NCBI GenBank assembly: GCA_033398695.1
Contig: CM065803.1
Span: 48,785,501 to 48,849,500, forward strand
Origin: Orobanche coerulescens
Taxonomy: Eukaryota > Streptophyta > Magnoliopsida > Lamiales > Orobanchaceae
DNA: 64,000 bases
Reading direction: 5' to 3'
Shown: one piece after another, positions 32,575 to 44,757 of the stretch
How positions within the stretch are numbered: position 1 is the first letter of the stretch
How the letters are laid out: every line of letters begins with the position of its first letter
Made by a program: the position numbers and the translations under genes
The notes under the pieces: generated by a model
Databases searched by the model: none
The model's input: only the letters and a program-made list of their open reading frames with translations
What the model was told of the DNA's origin: nothing

Positions 32575-35011
32575 TCGAAACCATCACAACAACGATCAAT
32601 CATCATCATTAGTGAATAACCAAAATAGTACACTTATATATGTGCCAAGTCGACGATCTCCTGAGATACTAGCAAGTGATTTCACTGTAAAGCCTCAACG
32701 CGCTTACAATCACAATTTCATGAGTCTCAAAAATATATCGTCTTTGGATGAAATACTCTGCCCGTATCAAATCCTGCCTGCCTGATTACACAACCAAGTT
32801 CCAATTCTGATACAACTTAATAATACACGATACATCTGAGAAACAATTGCCCAAACAACGACACAAATCCCGAAACATTGGCACAAAATCCGAACGCTCA
32901 GATGATCATCAACCATGATCAACTAATAAATTAACCGAGAATATCATCGACATGATAAACTCTCATACGACCAATCCAAAGGTCAAACCGCATCCGAGAA
33001 TATCATCAACATGATAAACTCCAATATGACCAACCAGAGGTCAAAACACAATCGAAAATATCATCATCATGATAAACTCCAATATGACCATGCAGAGGTC
33101 AAAACACAATCGAGAATATCATCATCATGATAAACTCCAATACGATCAATTACAGAACCACGGAAACCGATATACGAAAGAACAAAATTCTCAAAATGTT
33201 AAACAAATCACATACAGTGGATCTCAACGAAACACAACCGACTGGTGAACATACCCCTTGGCATACGAACAACCAATTGCAAGTCAGCGAACATACCAAA
33301 TCATACATGCAGTGGGAACGACCACTCAATATCCAAAACAACCAGCATGGGGTCACCATCCCCAAATCTACACTTACAAACAAATCATTCAAAAATCACT
33401 ATGGTAAAATCGCGCTACTACCATACCAATAGGATCACATAGCACATATGTCCCGGTTTCACAAAATTCAAGTTCCAAAATTACATTATGTGCATGAATC
33501 TACAACACGCAACATATTTCTCTTATCTTGATTAATCAACCGATCATCCGTGGATAACCAAACTACCATACTAAAGTTCGAATCTCTTTTCATTGTACCA
33601 TACTAACGTATCATCCAGTTCGTGAGTCACACTCATAACTTAACCATGATATGCACTATGCACTAAATGCACATGTATATCAATCACATTTTCAAAACCA
33701 GTTTGAAATCACATAGTCTCATCAAGAAGACAAATTTTCGAAAGTTCTTTCGAGAATTTCAAAACTCAAAACATAAATTTTCGTAAGACTACAAAATCAA
33801 TTTTTTTCGAAAAATTAAACTGGATCGCTAATGCCAAGTATTCGATAACAGTTTCCTTCGAATCCACACGATTAAATAAAATATAATTATGCAAATGCTC
33901 GACTACATCCATACTCCTGTACCAATTCGGTTCGTCACTAATTTCACCGACATTCCATCGAAAAATAATAGAGTTCCAAAATCTTAATGTATAGAATCCG
34001 ACAAAAACTCCTTTATCCACATATGGCTCGCAACGTCGACCATTATCCCATCCTGGATCACCTCAACTATACTATGACAAAACATTGAAATAAATCAACA
34101 CAGCGAAAGATTACCCGAGAAGTTTCATTTGAACAAATAAATCAAAACCCCGAAAGGTAGTAATAAAATGCATCAACGATTGGTGAAGTGTTTTACAAAT
34201 CTCGGGAGTTTTAGAAAACAAAAAAGCCTTTTTGAAATATTAGGGTCTCAGCCCATACCCAGTTCCACGTTACAAGAAGTTCATAAAGTAGAAAACTCTT
34301 TTGGACCCCAAGTCCTGAGTTATAAAACTATTTCAAAATCAATTGGGTTTCGGCCCAAAAATCATTTACGGTAAAACATCCGTAAAACATTCATTTTGAA
34401 AAGTATCATTTTCAAATGCTCAAAAACAGTTCATATATCACAGAATGAACTAACATGACTACATGTTCTTCTTAACCTTCCTCAACATTTCCCCCAAATG
34501 CACCACTCCGTTCCAATATTTAACCAACATATTGATTTTCAAAATCATAGCTTCTCCAGATCACTGGTTCTGTCCCAGCTACTATGTTCTGTTATCTCAT
34601 AACATAACACATACTATTCTTCCGAATCTCAAAGCATATCAACTTAGAACGGTAGTAAATCTCAATGATATTCAAAATCCAAATACTTACAGATCGTGAA
34701 GCCGACGATTCCCCGTGATACTGGCACATGTCTCAACTCCAGAAAATACTCGACATAGATATTTTCAAAACACACATTTTGCAAAATCAGTTCAACTCGA
34801 GAACACAACACATCTCTATCCTAAGAAACACGTTAACACCATTTGAAAAAGTTTACAACAACCCCAGTACTACACTGGTAAATCACATAACGCACAAGCC
34901 CGAGTGAACAACAAAAAACCCAAAGCTCAAACACTTGTCAACCGACAACTCTAATGACACGACAAAAGTACGACCTAACTCAACCCAACTGCCTAGGTTT
35001 TCTCAACCTAA
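32575..35011 (-). other. Non-coding internal region of the 3.57-kb-LTR element
   Basis: About 2.4 kb between the broken gag and the PBS at 35012. I find no gag, protease, RT or integrase motif on either strand; short open frames here have no recognisable content. On the minus strand the part next to the PBS resembles the untranslated leader of chromoviruses (GGTTGAGAAAACCTAGGCAG). It may be a LARD-like non-autonomous element or leader remnants after a deletion. Confidence 0.55.
32936..33148. repeat. About 60-bp tandem repeat, 3.5 copies
   Basis: Units contain GAGAATATCATC, CATGATAAACTCC, AATATGACCA and CAGAGGTCAAAACACAATC, starting near 32936, 32995, 33054 and 33112. The copies differ by a few bases and small indels. 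Confidence 0.85.
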
Positions 35012-35023
35012 GCTCCGATACCA
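35012..35023 (-). other. Primer-binding site of the 3.57-kb-LTR element
   Basis: Minus-strand TGGTATCGGAGC, five bases inside the LTR edge at 35029; eleven of twelve bases match the initiator tRNA-Met PBS. Confidence 0.82.
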
Positions 35024-36008
35024 TATTCTGTAACACCCCCGAATCCATCCAGAAATATTATAGCGCCGTGTGCCCCGAGATGGAACCCACAAGGCTAAAA
35101 GACATTTTCACAAACATTTACAAATGCTTAAGAGGCGAACGGCGGTACTATCTTTAAAACCATTCGAAGACTTTATAAAACTCGTTTATCAAAACCGTCG
35201 CAAAATCTCATTTGAAAGGACAAGGCTAAAGCCGAAACTCAATAGTTTAGAAAACGATTCTCCAAAGTAACCCGAGTTACTTGATAACGAAAAGTCATTT
35301 AAAAATACTCACGCAGTGGAAAAGACAACAGTTAAAGTACTCTAACAGCATAATACAACAACTGATCAGGAACTCAATACACAATTACATGCCCTAGCCA
35401 GTATCCTCCGGGAAGCTTATCTCTTCAGGACCGCTACAAGTTTGATATCCAAGAACCTAAAAAGAAAGCCCACGACGGGGTCAGCCATAATATCCAACAA
35501 TGATATCAATCACATCACATCAATAATTACATACCAATGGAAATACTAAGTAAGAATACGACCAATGTAATCTTACCGTCATAGCTTTATTTACTCAAAT
35601 AATTCTCATCGGATTAACCATCATCACAAGCACATCTCGCAATCTTGATTAATCAATAAACTCAAACATAACATCACACGGTACCCCAAGCAATACCCAG
35701 GATTCTCAAAACATCATCATAACTCGCAGTATGGAAATATACCAACTCCGGCCAATTCGATCCATCGGATAGCATCATCAAATCCCAAGACGATAACCGA
35801 TTGCCCATCAAAAGACAAATACCAAAGGAAATACGGAACATACCTCAAGATATGAAATGCCACGACAATCATGTCAGTCTAATCCGAGGTCAGATCAATA
35901 CCACACACGGACATGGTCCTATCACAAGACCTACAAATGCATACTCATATGACAACGTCAATATGCTCAAAACAATATCAACAGTGTATACTCAAGGGAA
36001 ATCCCATG

Positions 36009-36325
36009 ACCCAGCGCCCTCAGCATAGGTCCCAATATGATCATACTAGATCAACACAAGGTGGATAACCAATAATATACATATGCACAACAACACATGT
36101 AAAACCAACGATGCGAATCCATATGATTCCATCAACACAGCACTTGGTACTCCAACGATCCAGCGCCCTCAGCATAGATCCCAAGATGATCCCGTCAGAC
36201 CATAACGAGGTGGAAGAACCCGTCCAATGATCCAGCACCCTCAGCATAGATCCCAAGATGATCCCGTCGGACCATAACGAGGTGGACATATAATCCAGCG
36301 CCCTCAGCATAGATCACACGATCCC
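36009..36325 (-). repeat. Direct repeats in the 3.57-kb LTR
   Basis: Four imperfect units of CCAGCGCCCTCAGCATAGAT plus a GATGATCCCGTCGGACCATA-type half, starting near 36011, 36160, 36231 and 36295. They are the reverse-complement relatives of the units at 28445-28685. Confidence 0.8.
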
Positions 36326-37896
36326 AACGGATCAACACAACATAAACAATACAATTATGCATATACATATGCAAATCAATATGTTCATCGACATGAACAA
36401 CACATGACTCAATAACATAAACGACATTATGACAAAACAACTAGGATGACCTCATGTTCAACAACATGAAACACAACCTGCATGATCAACATCATCAACA
36501 CTAAACCGAAATCAAAACTAAGATACTTGTCTCGAGTCCCTCAGGAGCAATCTCGATGTCAAATCATCACCGGAGATTATCCTCAATGCTCGGTGATCCA
36601 AACGTACCATGGACTATAGATACTCATATCTTCGTCTTTATCATAAAGTAACCTCGATACCCGAATATGCCAATAACCGAAATAAATCATACATATTATG
36701 ATTTAACTCCCAGAATCGAAAAATAACATAAAATCCAAATCTCCAGGGTTTTACAATAATGATCATCGCTATATGCATTATAAACGAAATGAAACTGAAA
36801 CCATTCATTAGGCATTATAACTGAGCAAGTAATAACTTGCCTCGATATCGATACGACGATGATGAAGCCGCTACCAATCACATTGCCTTCGTCTACGAGC
36901 TCCTCGGCCCTGACCAATGCAATTCACGAACATACTCTAACTTGACCGCAACACACGGTTATGATCGCCAATCAATAATCTCAACCTATTACCGTAATTC
37001 GATACACAACAAGTTCAATAACAATCAATAACCGACATAGCCAACCAATCGCTCTCAATGGTTCAACGATACCTCAATCATATATAAAACCAAATAATGT
37101 ACTCAAACAATTTACGAATTCATATCCATCATATGAACCGATATCCGATAATTACTAATCAATATAACCGGTCGACAAACTCAACGATTTCATAATATCT
37201 CGATTAAACACAAGTACGAACAATCCAACTCAAACAATTACGAATTCATAACCAAAATACGATTACGGATACGAATGTAAAGGAAATCATATTCGGTGAG
37301 AAATCACAATCTTTCCGGATTCCAAATTGATATCATGATTCGTATTTCATCAAGAACATACGAATTCTACCACTACAATCAACGAACATTCGATCTTCAT
37401 ACCTAAAGATACCGATAATTCAACCTACGATCGTCTTGCTATGTCAAATTCATCAAGAAGTTCCTCAAGAACACTAAGTGATTCGAAATCATGTTTATAG
37501 CCATCAAAACAACCTAATTCGATATCATTTAACATGTAGATAATCATCCAATTCGTAATCCAAGTCATGTATTATCGTATTCTTCAATATATACTTCACA
37601 TAACCTCAAGAATCGTGACAACAACACCCTAATCATCATCATACGAATCAAAAATGGATAACAATACCAAAAATCTGAAATCAAGGTGTAGAGTTCAACA
37701 ACATACCTCAAGAACATGAATAACCCAATCAAACTCTTCAAGAACCATCAATATCTTTATCTCCAAGCCTCAAATCCATGTTTCCAAGCTTATAATCAAG
37801 TTGTAAGAGGCTAAAACTCACTAACATGCTCAGAGGGACGAAGGTTGGAGGAGGAAATGTTTTTCTCTCGTGAAGAAATGAGAAGAACGAACCTTA

Positions 37897-38310
37897 TTTT
37901 ATAACCTGCACATCCATTACGTACGTTATCCATCAGCATTCACGTACGTAATGCTACCTAACGTACGCTAAATGTCCTTCATATCGTACGTAATATCAGT
38001 CCAGAGCTCACTGACTTGTTTCGTTCACTTGCTTACATACGTAATATTTCCTTCATAGCGTACGTAATACGTACGTTGACTTGCTAGAGTAAATCCTCAT
38101 TTGACGTACGTAATGCACTACCCATAGCGTACGTAATGCTCGAGGTTGACTCGCCTGCCCACATCCGCGCCGAAAGCTACCAACACAGTGCCCCACCTAC
38201 CGACCACAACTCGGTCCTGTCCGATTCCCTTGTTACGTACGTAATGCCTTACTCACAACGTACGTAACACTAGTAACGTAGCGTACGTTATCTAAAAATC
38301 TTAACGTACG
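37897..38310 (-). promoter_or_regulatory. LTR promoter: TATA and ACGTACGT palindromes
   Basis: Minus-strand TTATAAAA lies at 37897-37904. Upstream of it (plus-strand 37917-38310) are about ten ACGTACGT-core dyads, for example near 37919, 37944, 38060, 38067, 38105, 38130, 38235, 38260 and 38304, plus variants such as ACGTACGC and ATACGTAA. Confidence 0.75.
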
Positions 38311-38598
38311 TTGAAGGTTCTATAATTAGCCAAATCCAACTGTCCCTATCTGTCTCGGCATACTAGATACGAACATACGGCATATTGAATATACATACTC
38401 CTTCCGAATATATTCTCATACGATACATTTGATACACGATATTCTCATATACAATTGTCGACCAAGTGCGACAATTATACAAATACAGCTGTCTCAGTCT
38501 TTCATTTATTTTATCCATACTGCACAGATTCCACGCTGTATAACATAACTCGGATAAAATAACAATAACCAACAGTAGTAGAAATTCTGGATATTACA

Positions 38599-38710
38599 TA
38601 CTTGGACCTTATTAGTCAAAGTTCATGGTTCCGCATATAAATGGCCTTGTGGGTCCTACGCCGGGGCTCATGGCGCTATAATATACCCTGAATATCTTGG
38701 GGGTGTTACA
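38599..38710 (+). repeat. Truncated 5' LTR
   Basis: TACTTGGACC ... GGGGGTGTTACA matches the last 112 bp of the 3' LTR (43292-43403) with about a dozen differences. The upstream part is cut off by the LTR insertion ending at 38598. Confidence 0.92.
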
Positions 38711-38715
38711 GAATA

Positions 38716-38727
38716 TAGTATCAGAGC
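38716..38727 (+). other. Primer-binding site (one mismatch)
   Basis: TAGTATCAGAGC, five bases after the LTR end, has A for G at the second position of the initiator tRNA-Met PBS. Confidence 0.82.
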
Positions 38728-38953
38728 TTAGGTTTATGGATACCTAGGTTGTCGGTCTTTTGGGTCGATTGAGTCATCGTTTGTCTACAGTATCACTACT
38801 TTGCCATCATCACAGTGCGACCGGTACTTGTAAGACCTCTTACTCTCCTAGTGTTTCCTTAATTGCTTTTCTTCTGATTTGGTATTTTGGAAATCTGTCA
38901 CTTCGATGACGAGCGATTTGAATTGTACTTACGTGCTTTGTGTATCCTTCAGA

Positions 38954-39925
38954 ATGTCTACTGATAGGGGACAGAGGCGAGGCCGTGGTCGTGGACGTGG
39001 ACGAGGACGTGGTGCGACCGCTTCCCTCAGTTCCATTGTGGGGTCGACCACCCCTAGTTTATCTAACTCAGTGCATCCTGATACCGAGGGCCAGCACGAC
39101 CAGTCAACCGGCCAAGGGAATAGTGCAGATATTGTAGTTACGAATGTCCTCCAACAATTGGCTAACCAGATGACTATCCTGGCCCAAGCCGTTCAGCTGA
39201 ACAATCCAAACCTGACATCCGATGCCTTGCTTCAAAATGTGATCCATATACACCCTCCGCAGTTCAGCGGTTGTACAGACCTAATGGGTTGGGAGAATTG
39301 GTTAGCGAAATTAGAGAATGTGTTTGAAGCGGTCGAATGTCCGGAAGTGGGGAAGGTACCGATTGCTCAGTACTTCCTTACTAAGGAAGACGCAATTTGG
39401 TGGAAAGTTATCAAGCCACAGGATCATGCTGCTTCATGGGAAGAATTTAAAGAACTACTAGAGGCCGATTTTTGTCCATGGCCAGTGCAAGAAGGCAGAA
39501 TCCGAGCCTTTTTCGAGGCTAAGCGGATGAACATTCTGGTCTCGCAAGCGATAGTAGAGTACAACCAACAGCTGATCCACGTGAAGAATCAAGGGCTTGG
39601 ATGTGTGCTTATGCAGCAAGATAAGATGATAGCTTTTGCGTCACGACAATTGAAACCGTATGAGATGAACTATCCTACTCATGATTTGAAATTGGCTGCA
39701 ATTGTCTTCACACTTAAGATTTGGAGGCATTATTTTTATGGCTCTCCGTGTCGAATTTATACCGATAATAAGAGTTTGAAGTATATCTTTAGTCAGAAAG
39801 AGCTGAATATGAGGCAGAGACGTTGGTTGGAATTGATCAAGGATTACGATTTGGAAATCCTTTACCATCCGGGAAAGGCCAACGTCGTTGTGGATGCTTT
39901 GAGCCTCAAATCAGCATCGGTTTAG
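38954..39925 (+). CDS. In-frame gag-RNase H fusion ORF
   Basis: The likely start is [16 protein letters not shown] at 38954 (the open frame extends to an upstream ATG at 38879). The gag domain covers about residues 80-210 ([48 protein letters not shown]). At about 39586-39595 the frame passes from gag ([11 protein letters not shown]) directly into RNase H ([20 protein letters not shown]), continuing through [11 protein letters not shown] to [12 protein letters not shown]. The gag C terminus, CCHC knuckles, protease, RT and the first RNase H Asp are lost. The frame ends at TAG 39923-39925. It is open by chance of the deletion; expression is unknown. Confidence 0.85.
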   Translation: MSTDRGQRRGRGRGRGRGRGATASLSSIVGSTTPSLSNSVHPDTEGQHDQSTGQGNSADIVVTNVLQQLANQMTILAQAVQLNNPNLTSDALLQNVIHIHPPQFSGCTDLMGWENWLAKLENVFEAVECPEVGKVPIAQYFLTKEDAIWWKVIKPQDHAASWEEFKELLEADFCPWPVQEGRIRAFFEAKRMNILVSQAIVEYNQQLIHVKNQGLGCVLMQQDKMIAFASRQLKPYEMNYPTHDLKLAAIVFTLKIWRHYFYGSPCRIYTDNKSLKYIFSQKELNMRQRRWLELIKDYDLEILYHPGKANVVVDALSLKSASV

Positions 39926-41466
39926 ATGCTCGAGGTTCTTACATCTCAGACGAAGATTCATCAGGATTTAATCGAGCAAGGAATAGAAGTTTGGCTTCAA
40001 AGAGTGCAAGGACAGTCGTGCACTCTCGAAATTACTTCGTCCTTGGTTGACGACATCAAAGGGAAACAGTGGAGTGACCCGATGATCTCTCAATTGAAGG
40101 AAGATGTAAAGGAAAAGCCCCTGGTTTTATGGTCCATGAGGATAGTATTCTGAGATTTTAGGGCAGGCTGTATGTTCTGAATGATCTATATTTGAGGCAG
40201 AGAATTCTTCGAGAAGCCCATGCTACGCCTTACTCTATCCACCCCGGAACGAGCAAGATGTACAAGGACTTGAAGCGAAACTTTTGGTGGAATAATATGA
40301 AGAAAGATGTCACAGAGTTTGTGCTACGATGCTTGATATGTCAACAAGTCAAGATTGAACATCAACGACCGGCGGGGTTGTTGAAGCCGCTTTCCATTCC
40401 CGAGTGGAAGTGGGAAGATATCTCTATGGATTTTATCACTAGGATGCCGAGAACTAGAGCAGGAATGAATATGGTTTGGGTAATCATCGATCGGTAGACT
40501 AAGTCCGCACACTTCCTGGGTATTTAGGACACTTGGGGACCAGAGAGATTGACTCGAACTTTTATAGCCGAGATTGTGAGATTGCATGGTGCCCCTAAGA
40601 TTATTGTTTTAGATCGAGATGGTCGCTTCGTATTGCATTTTTGGAAAGCCGTTCATCATGCTTTGGGCACTGAGTTGAGATTGAGCACGTCTTTTCACCC
40701 TCAGTCAGACGGGCAGACGGAGCGGACGATTCAGACGTTGGAGGATATGTTGCGGGCTTGTGCCCTAGACTGGAGTAATGATTGGGAGATTCACTTGCCA
40801 TTGATCGAGTTTGCCTAGAATAATAGTTGGCATGCGTCGATCAAAATGGCACCATTCGAGGCACTCTATGGTACGCGGTGTAGATTACTGTTATGTTGGG
40901 ACGAGGCTCTAGAGCTAGTCGGAATGGAACCGGATATGTTGTTGGAAACTAAGGAGAAGATTTCTATTATCCGGGACCAGTTGTTGACCGCCCAGAGCCG
41001 TAAAATCTTATGCTGAGGCTCGTCGCCGACCTTTGGAATTCGAAGTGGGAGATCATGTTCTAATCATGGTGTCTCCGACCATAGGATTTTTCTGCTTCGG
41101 GAAAAAGGGGAAACTTAGTCTGAGGTATATCAGACATTTTAAAATTTTGGACCGGGTTGGAGATTTAGCTTATCGTTTGGCATTGCCTCCAGATTTGAGT
41201 CACGTCCATAGTGTTTTTCATGTTTCTCAGTTGAGGAAGTACGTGCCGGATCTGAGTCATATTATCGACTATGGTGAGATCAATGTAGCCGAGGATATTA
41301 CCTTTTTGGAGAGACTGGTAAAAATTCTTGAACATCGCAAGAAGCAACTTCAACACAAAACCATTCCATTGATTAAAGTATAGTGATCGAGACATGGAGT
41401 CGAGGAGGCGATGTAGGAAACGGAAGAGAAGATGCGACCGGATTATCCCGAACTCTTTATTTCTTA
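39926..41466 (+). pseudogene. int: Integrase and chromodomain remnant
   Basis: Follows the fusion ORF in the same frame. Integrase zinc region: [18 protein letters not shown] to [14 protein letters not shown] near 40330. Core: MDFITRMP near 40430, LDRDGRF near 40610 (SDRD in relatives), HPQSDGQTE near 40700. C-terminal GKKGKLSLRYI and a chromodomain-like tail ending PELFIS at 41466. Breaks: a one-base frameshift near 40120, TAG near 40160, TAG at 40495, 40525 and 40816, a frameshift near 41005, and TAG near 41381 and 41413. Heavily decayed. Confidence 0.9.
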
Positions 41467-41490
41467 AGTTTCAGGACGACACTCCTTTTT

Positions 41491-41502
41491 AGAGGGGGAG
41501 AA
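41491..41502 (+). other. Polypurine tract
   Basis: AGAGGGGGAGAA abuts the 3' LTR start TGTAATGCCC at 41503. Confidence 0.88.
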
Positions 41503-43403
41503 TGTAATGCCCGTACTTTTTGTAAATTTTCCGCTATGGTATTTCTGTGATTTTTGACACTCGTTGTAAGTATTTAGTAAGTTGAGATTGATCTTGGAGT
41601 TCATATCATTTGGATTTTACTCTTTCTTGTTCGGATCGTTGCTGTTTTGGTTCTTGGATGCGATGTTATCACCTGTGTGTGAGGCGTAGCGCACGCTACG
41701 CTCCTTTGATAGCGCATGCTATTTTAGTACTAGTAGCGCATGCTATCTGTCAGCATTAGCAAATGCTACTGGTGTATTTGAGGCAGACAGTCCAGTAGGT
41801 ACTGTACTGGAATGGGGAATTTGTAGCGCACACTAGCTGTATTCGTAGCGCACGCTAGCTGTATTGGTAGCGCACGCTAAGCGATCGTAGTAGCGCACGC
41901 TAAGGCTCGAGCAGGGCAGAGGACAGTAGGTTCTGGACTCTAATTTCTGGACACCAACTTTCAAGTAACGCACGCTAACTCTCAGCTAGCACACGCTACA
42001 GTATACATAGCACACGCTAACGATGCTGGCAGAAGCCACTGGACTATCAGGTGACCCCGTTAGCACACACTAATATTGAGGCGTAGCGTGCGCGAGACTG
42101 GCGCAGTATATATGGGACAGTCACCCCTGCATTCGTCATTTCTTCACCTTTTCACTCATTTTCAATGGGAGAAGCTCGGGAGAGGCGATTTTGGACGATT
42201 GGAAGCGATTTTTCATCAACTATCAATATTTTTGGTTGAATAACAAAGATTCCACAATATATAATCCATTTCTATCTTCCAAATCAAGGTAAATTCCTTA
42301 GAACCCTAGTTTTGGGAATTTTTGGGGATTTTCTTAGATTCGTCCGATTTATCCATTTTAGAGCTTGAGATATCTACCCTGTACCCATGTTTCCCATATG
42401 ATTTTTTTTGGATTGTTTTGCATCGTGTTCGGACTTCAGAGGGTTTGAGTGATTTTCACACCTCTAAGTAATTATCCTTGTAGTTTCGTGAATCGTAGGA
42501 GGGTTTCGGGAGTTTCTTCATGTGATTTGAGTATAGATTATTGATTATCGTATTCCTTACGAATCATTTAGGTGCCGAAAGTGTGTTCTTGGACCTACCG
42601 AACTTATACTCTTTTCCTTCCGATTCACTATGTCTCAAAGGCAAGTATATGTTTATGATTGTACGTTCTCAACTTTGAAAGTGAGGTATATGAATGGTAT
42701 GATTGTATATATTCACTCTGGGATGGACCGACGGGTACTCAGAGGGTTCCGTGACCTTTGGTGCGGTTCCATGAATAGTTTGGGTTAGCCACTCTCGGAG
42801 GGTCCAACGGGGCCTCAGATGGTTCAGTTGCCTTTGGTGCGGTTCCACGGTTAATCATGTATGTATTGAAATGAAATTTAGCTATTCCGGAATACTAGTC
42901 TTGAAATGATGAATTGACGGTTGCTTATACTTTATTGTCGAGAAGTATTGTGTTTCATATTCGATATACTTACACTGGATATTCGACGGCTAACCCATTT
43001 ATGGGGGAAATAACTTTCATGTATTTCAGGATCCAGGAAAGTGGAGAGGCATGTACCGGGTAGGCATGAACATGATGGGCAAGTGTGATGCTGTGTCTTG
43101 TCACTGTTTATATTTTATATTTCTTCCATTCAGTGATGTTGTATTTGGATGGTTTATGAGTACTCGAGTACTGTTTTCGTATTTCTTGATGTTTCGGCCT
43201 GTGTTGCCATTGTATTGATCCGTGAGGTGCTATATTCGGATTCATTGGATATTGTTTTGAATACCACTTTTGGTTGTCTTTTATTTCATTATACTTGGAC
43301 CTTATCGGTCAAAGTTCATGGTCCCGCATATAAATAGCCTTGTAGGTCCCACGGCGGGGATCACGGCGTCGTAATATACCCTGAATATCTTGGGGGTGTT
43401 ACA
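41503..43403 (+). repeat. 3' LTR, 1.90 kb
   Basis: Begins TGTAATGCCC after the PPT and ends GGGGGTGTTACA. It contains the TAGCGCACGCTA cluster and TATA box, then direct modules at about 42720-42850 (GAGGGTCCAACGGGGCCTCA and CCTTTGGTGCGGTTCCA twice). No coding. Confidence 0.92.
41684..42115 (+). promoter_or_regulatory. LTR promoter: TAGCGCACGCTA cluster then TATA
   Basis: About fifteen dyads such as TAGCGCACGCTA, TAGCGCATGCTA, TAGCACACGCTA and TAGCGCACACTA lie between 41684 and 42095. TATA-like GTATATATGG at 42106-42115 follows. Many copies carry a single step off the perfect palindrome, consistent with cytosine deamination. Confidence 0.75.
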
Positions 43404-44535
43404 CTCTTGTATCCGGGGCCGACATCTGAGTAACTGGTACCCGACTCGCATCTCCACATTACGCAGCACGATGTCCAGAATGACCACAATTATGACACTG
43501 CAACGGCGGCCTGTCACACTCATTCATCATATGACCCGGACGACCACAGTTAAAACAGGTGTGACCATGAACAAGAACTGTCAGAGCAGACTTAGAACCA
43601 TGGCCTCACCCAATTGACGGGGACTGATTCCCAAAGTCTCAAAGACCAGACTGCGTCTTCTAATGTCCGCCGAACTTACTTCCCGAAAACTGATCGGAAG
43701 TCTTCTGCTTCTTACCCTCTGCTGCTACATCTGTCGCAGAAAAAGACATCTCATAGGCCATCGCCTTGTTCTGATAATCCTTCAAAGTTGTACACCCAAG
43801 ACCTGACATGTAGTGTCGAACCCTCGGCTTCATCCGCATATCGAAGTGGCGGATCTTATCTTGCTCATCTCGGACCTGATTCCTCATATAATGTAGCTGT
43901 TGATTGTAATCCTTGATTGCCTGTGAGATGGGAACATCATGGGATTTTGCTTCGAAGAAGGCTCGAATCCTTCCCTCTTTCACCGGCCACGGATAATATT
44001 TGGCCTGCATCAATTATCGGAATTCATCCCACGTAGATGCCCGGTCACGTGGTTTCACTGCTTGACACCATGTCGCCGCCTCCTTGGTGAGGAAGTACTG
44101 AGCGATTGGTACTTTCCTCTCCTCGGAGTAGTTTGCCGTCTCGAACACTTTCTCCATCTCGAATAGCCAACTCTTCCAACCAGAAGGGTCAGAAGTACCA
44201 TCGAACTGCGGAGGACGCATACGGATCACATCCTGAAATAGCTTATCGGTACCAGGACCAGTAGGCGGAGCCGGATTAGCATTAGCTTGGTTAACCAGAA
44301 CTGATTGAGTTAGTAGCGCCATTTGATTTGCTACTTGCTGTAAAATGTTCGCTACTCCAACGTTATCATGAACATTACCGAAGCTAGCAGACTGATCCTT
44401 TTGACCTTGGGCACTAGGCGGGATATTGTTCGACAAAGAAGGCATTGCCAAACCAGCCCCAAAGCTATCGGACATGGCCGCCCCACCTGCTGCGCCACGT
44501 CCCCTACCGCGTCCACGTCCTCTACCAGCAGGCAT
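43404..44535 (-). pseudogene. gag: Gag of a minus-strand chromovirus, split by the plus-strand element
   Basis: Starts [18 protein letters not shown] at 44535. Gag domain: [74 protein letters not shown]. Two CCHC knuckles near 43450-43560 (CFNCGRPGHMMNEC; CHNCGHSGHRAA then a stop where a residue should precede the last Cys). In-frame stops at 44014-44016 and 43660-43662 and several beyond. The sequence stops at 43404, where the plus-strand element's LTR begins. Protease and pol are not in view. Confidence 0.9.
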
Positions 44536-44740
44536 TCTGAAGAAATAACTAGTGAGTACAGTTCAAACACAAAACACACCACAATACTAGGAATGAACAA
44601 CACAGGATAACGAAACGAGTCAAGTTAGGAAAAACTTACAAGCACCGACGTACTGAGATGATGGCGTAGTAGTGATACTGTTTAAAAACGACACTCGACT
44701 AGACCTAAATAACTGACAACCAAGGTATCCACAAACCTAA

Positions 44741-44752
44741 GATCTGATACCA
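44741..44752 (-). other. Primer-binding site of the split-gag element
   Basis: Minus-strand TGGTATCAGATC, five bases inside the LTR edge at 44758; one mismatch to the initiator tRNA-Met PBS. Confidence 0.82.
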
Positions 44753-44757
44753 TAATC

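Larger units (their letters stand above)
35029..38598 (-). repeat. 5' LTR, 3.57 kb, of a minus-strand chromovirus-like element
   Basis: Begins TGTAACACCCCCG next to the PBS and ends GGATATTACA at 38598. It is inserted in the 5' LTR of the element at 38599-43403, whose sequence resumes at TACTTGGACC exactly as at 43292 in the matching 3' LTR. The partner 3' LTR was not found on the left, so a deletion is likely. It carries direct repeats (36009-36325) and a palindrome cluster (37917-38310). No coding. Confidence 0.88.
38599..43403 (+). mobile_element. Chromovirus with gag-RNase H deletion fusion
   Basis: Plus-strand element: truncated 5' LTR (112 bp), PBS, gag, internal deletion, RNase H, integrase, chromodomain, PPT and full 3' LTR. 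It lies inside the gag of the minus-strand element that resumes at 43404. Its own 5' LTR is split by the LTR ending at 38598. Confidence 0.88.

Noticed and set aside
33127..34020. Short open frames in the non-coding interior at 32575-35011
   Set aside because: No recognisable motif, atypical composition, and partly built from the 60-bp tandem repeat.
38954..39060. Gly/Arg-rich (RGRGRG) start read as a host RNA-binding protein
   Set aside because: The same motif opens several gags in this window and is followed by a retrotransposon gag domain, after a PBS and leader.
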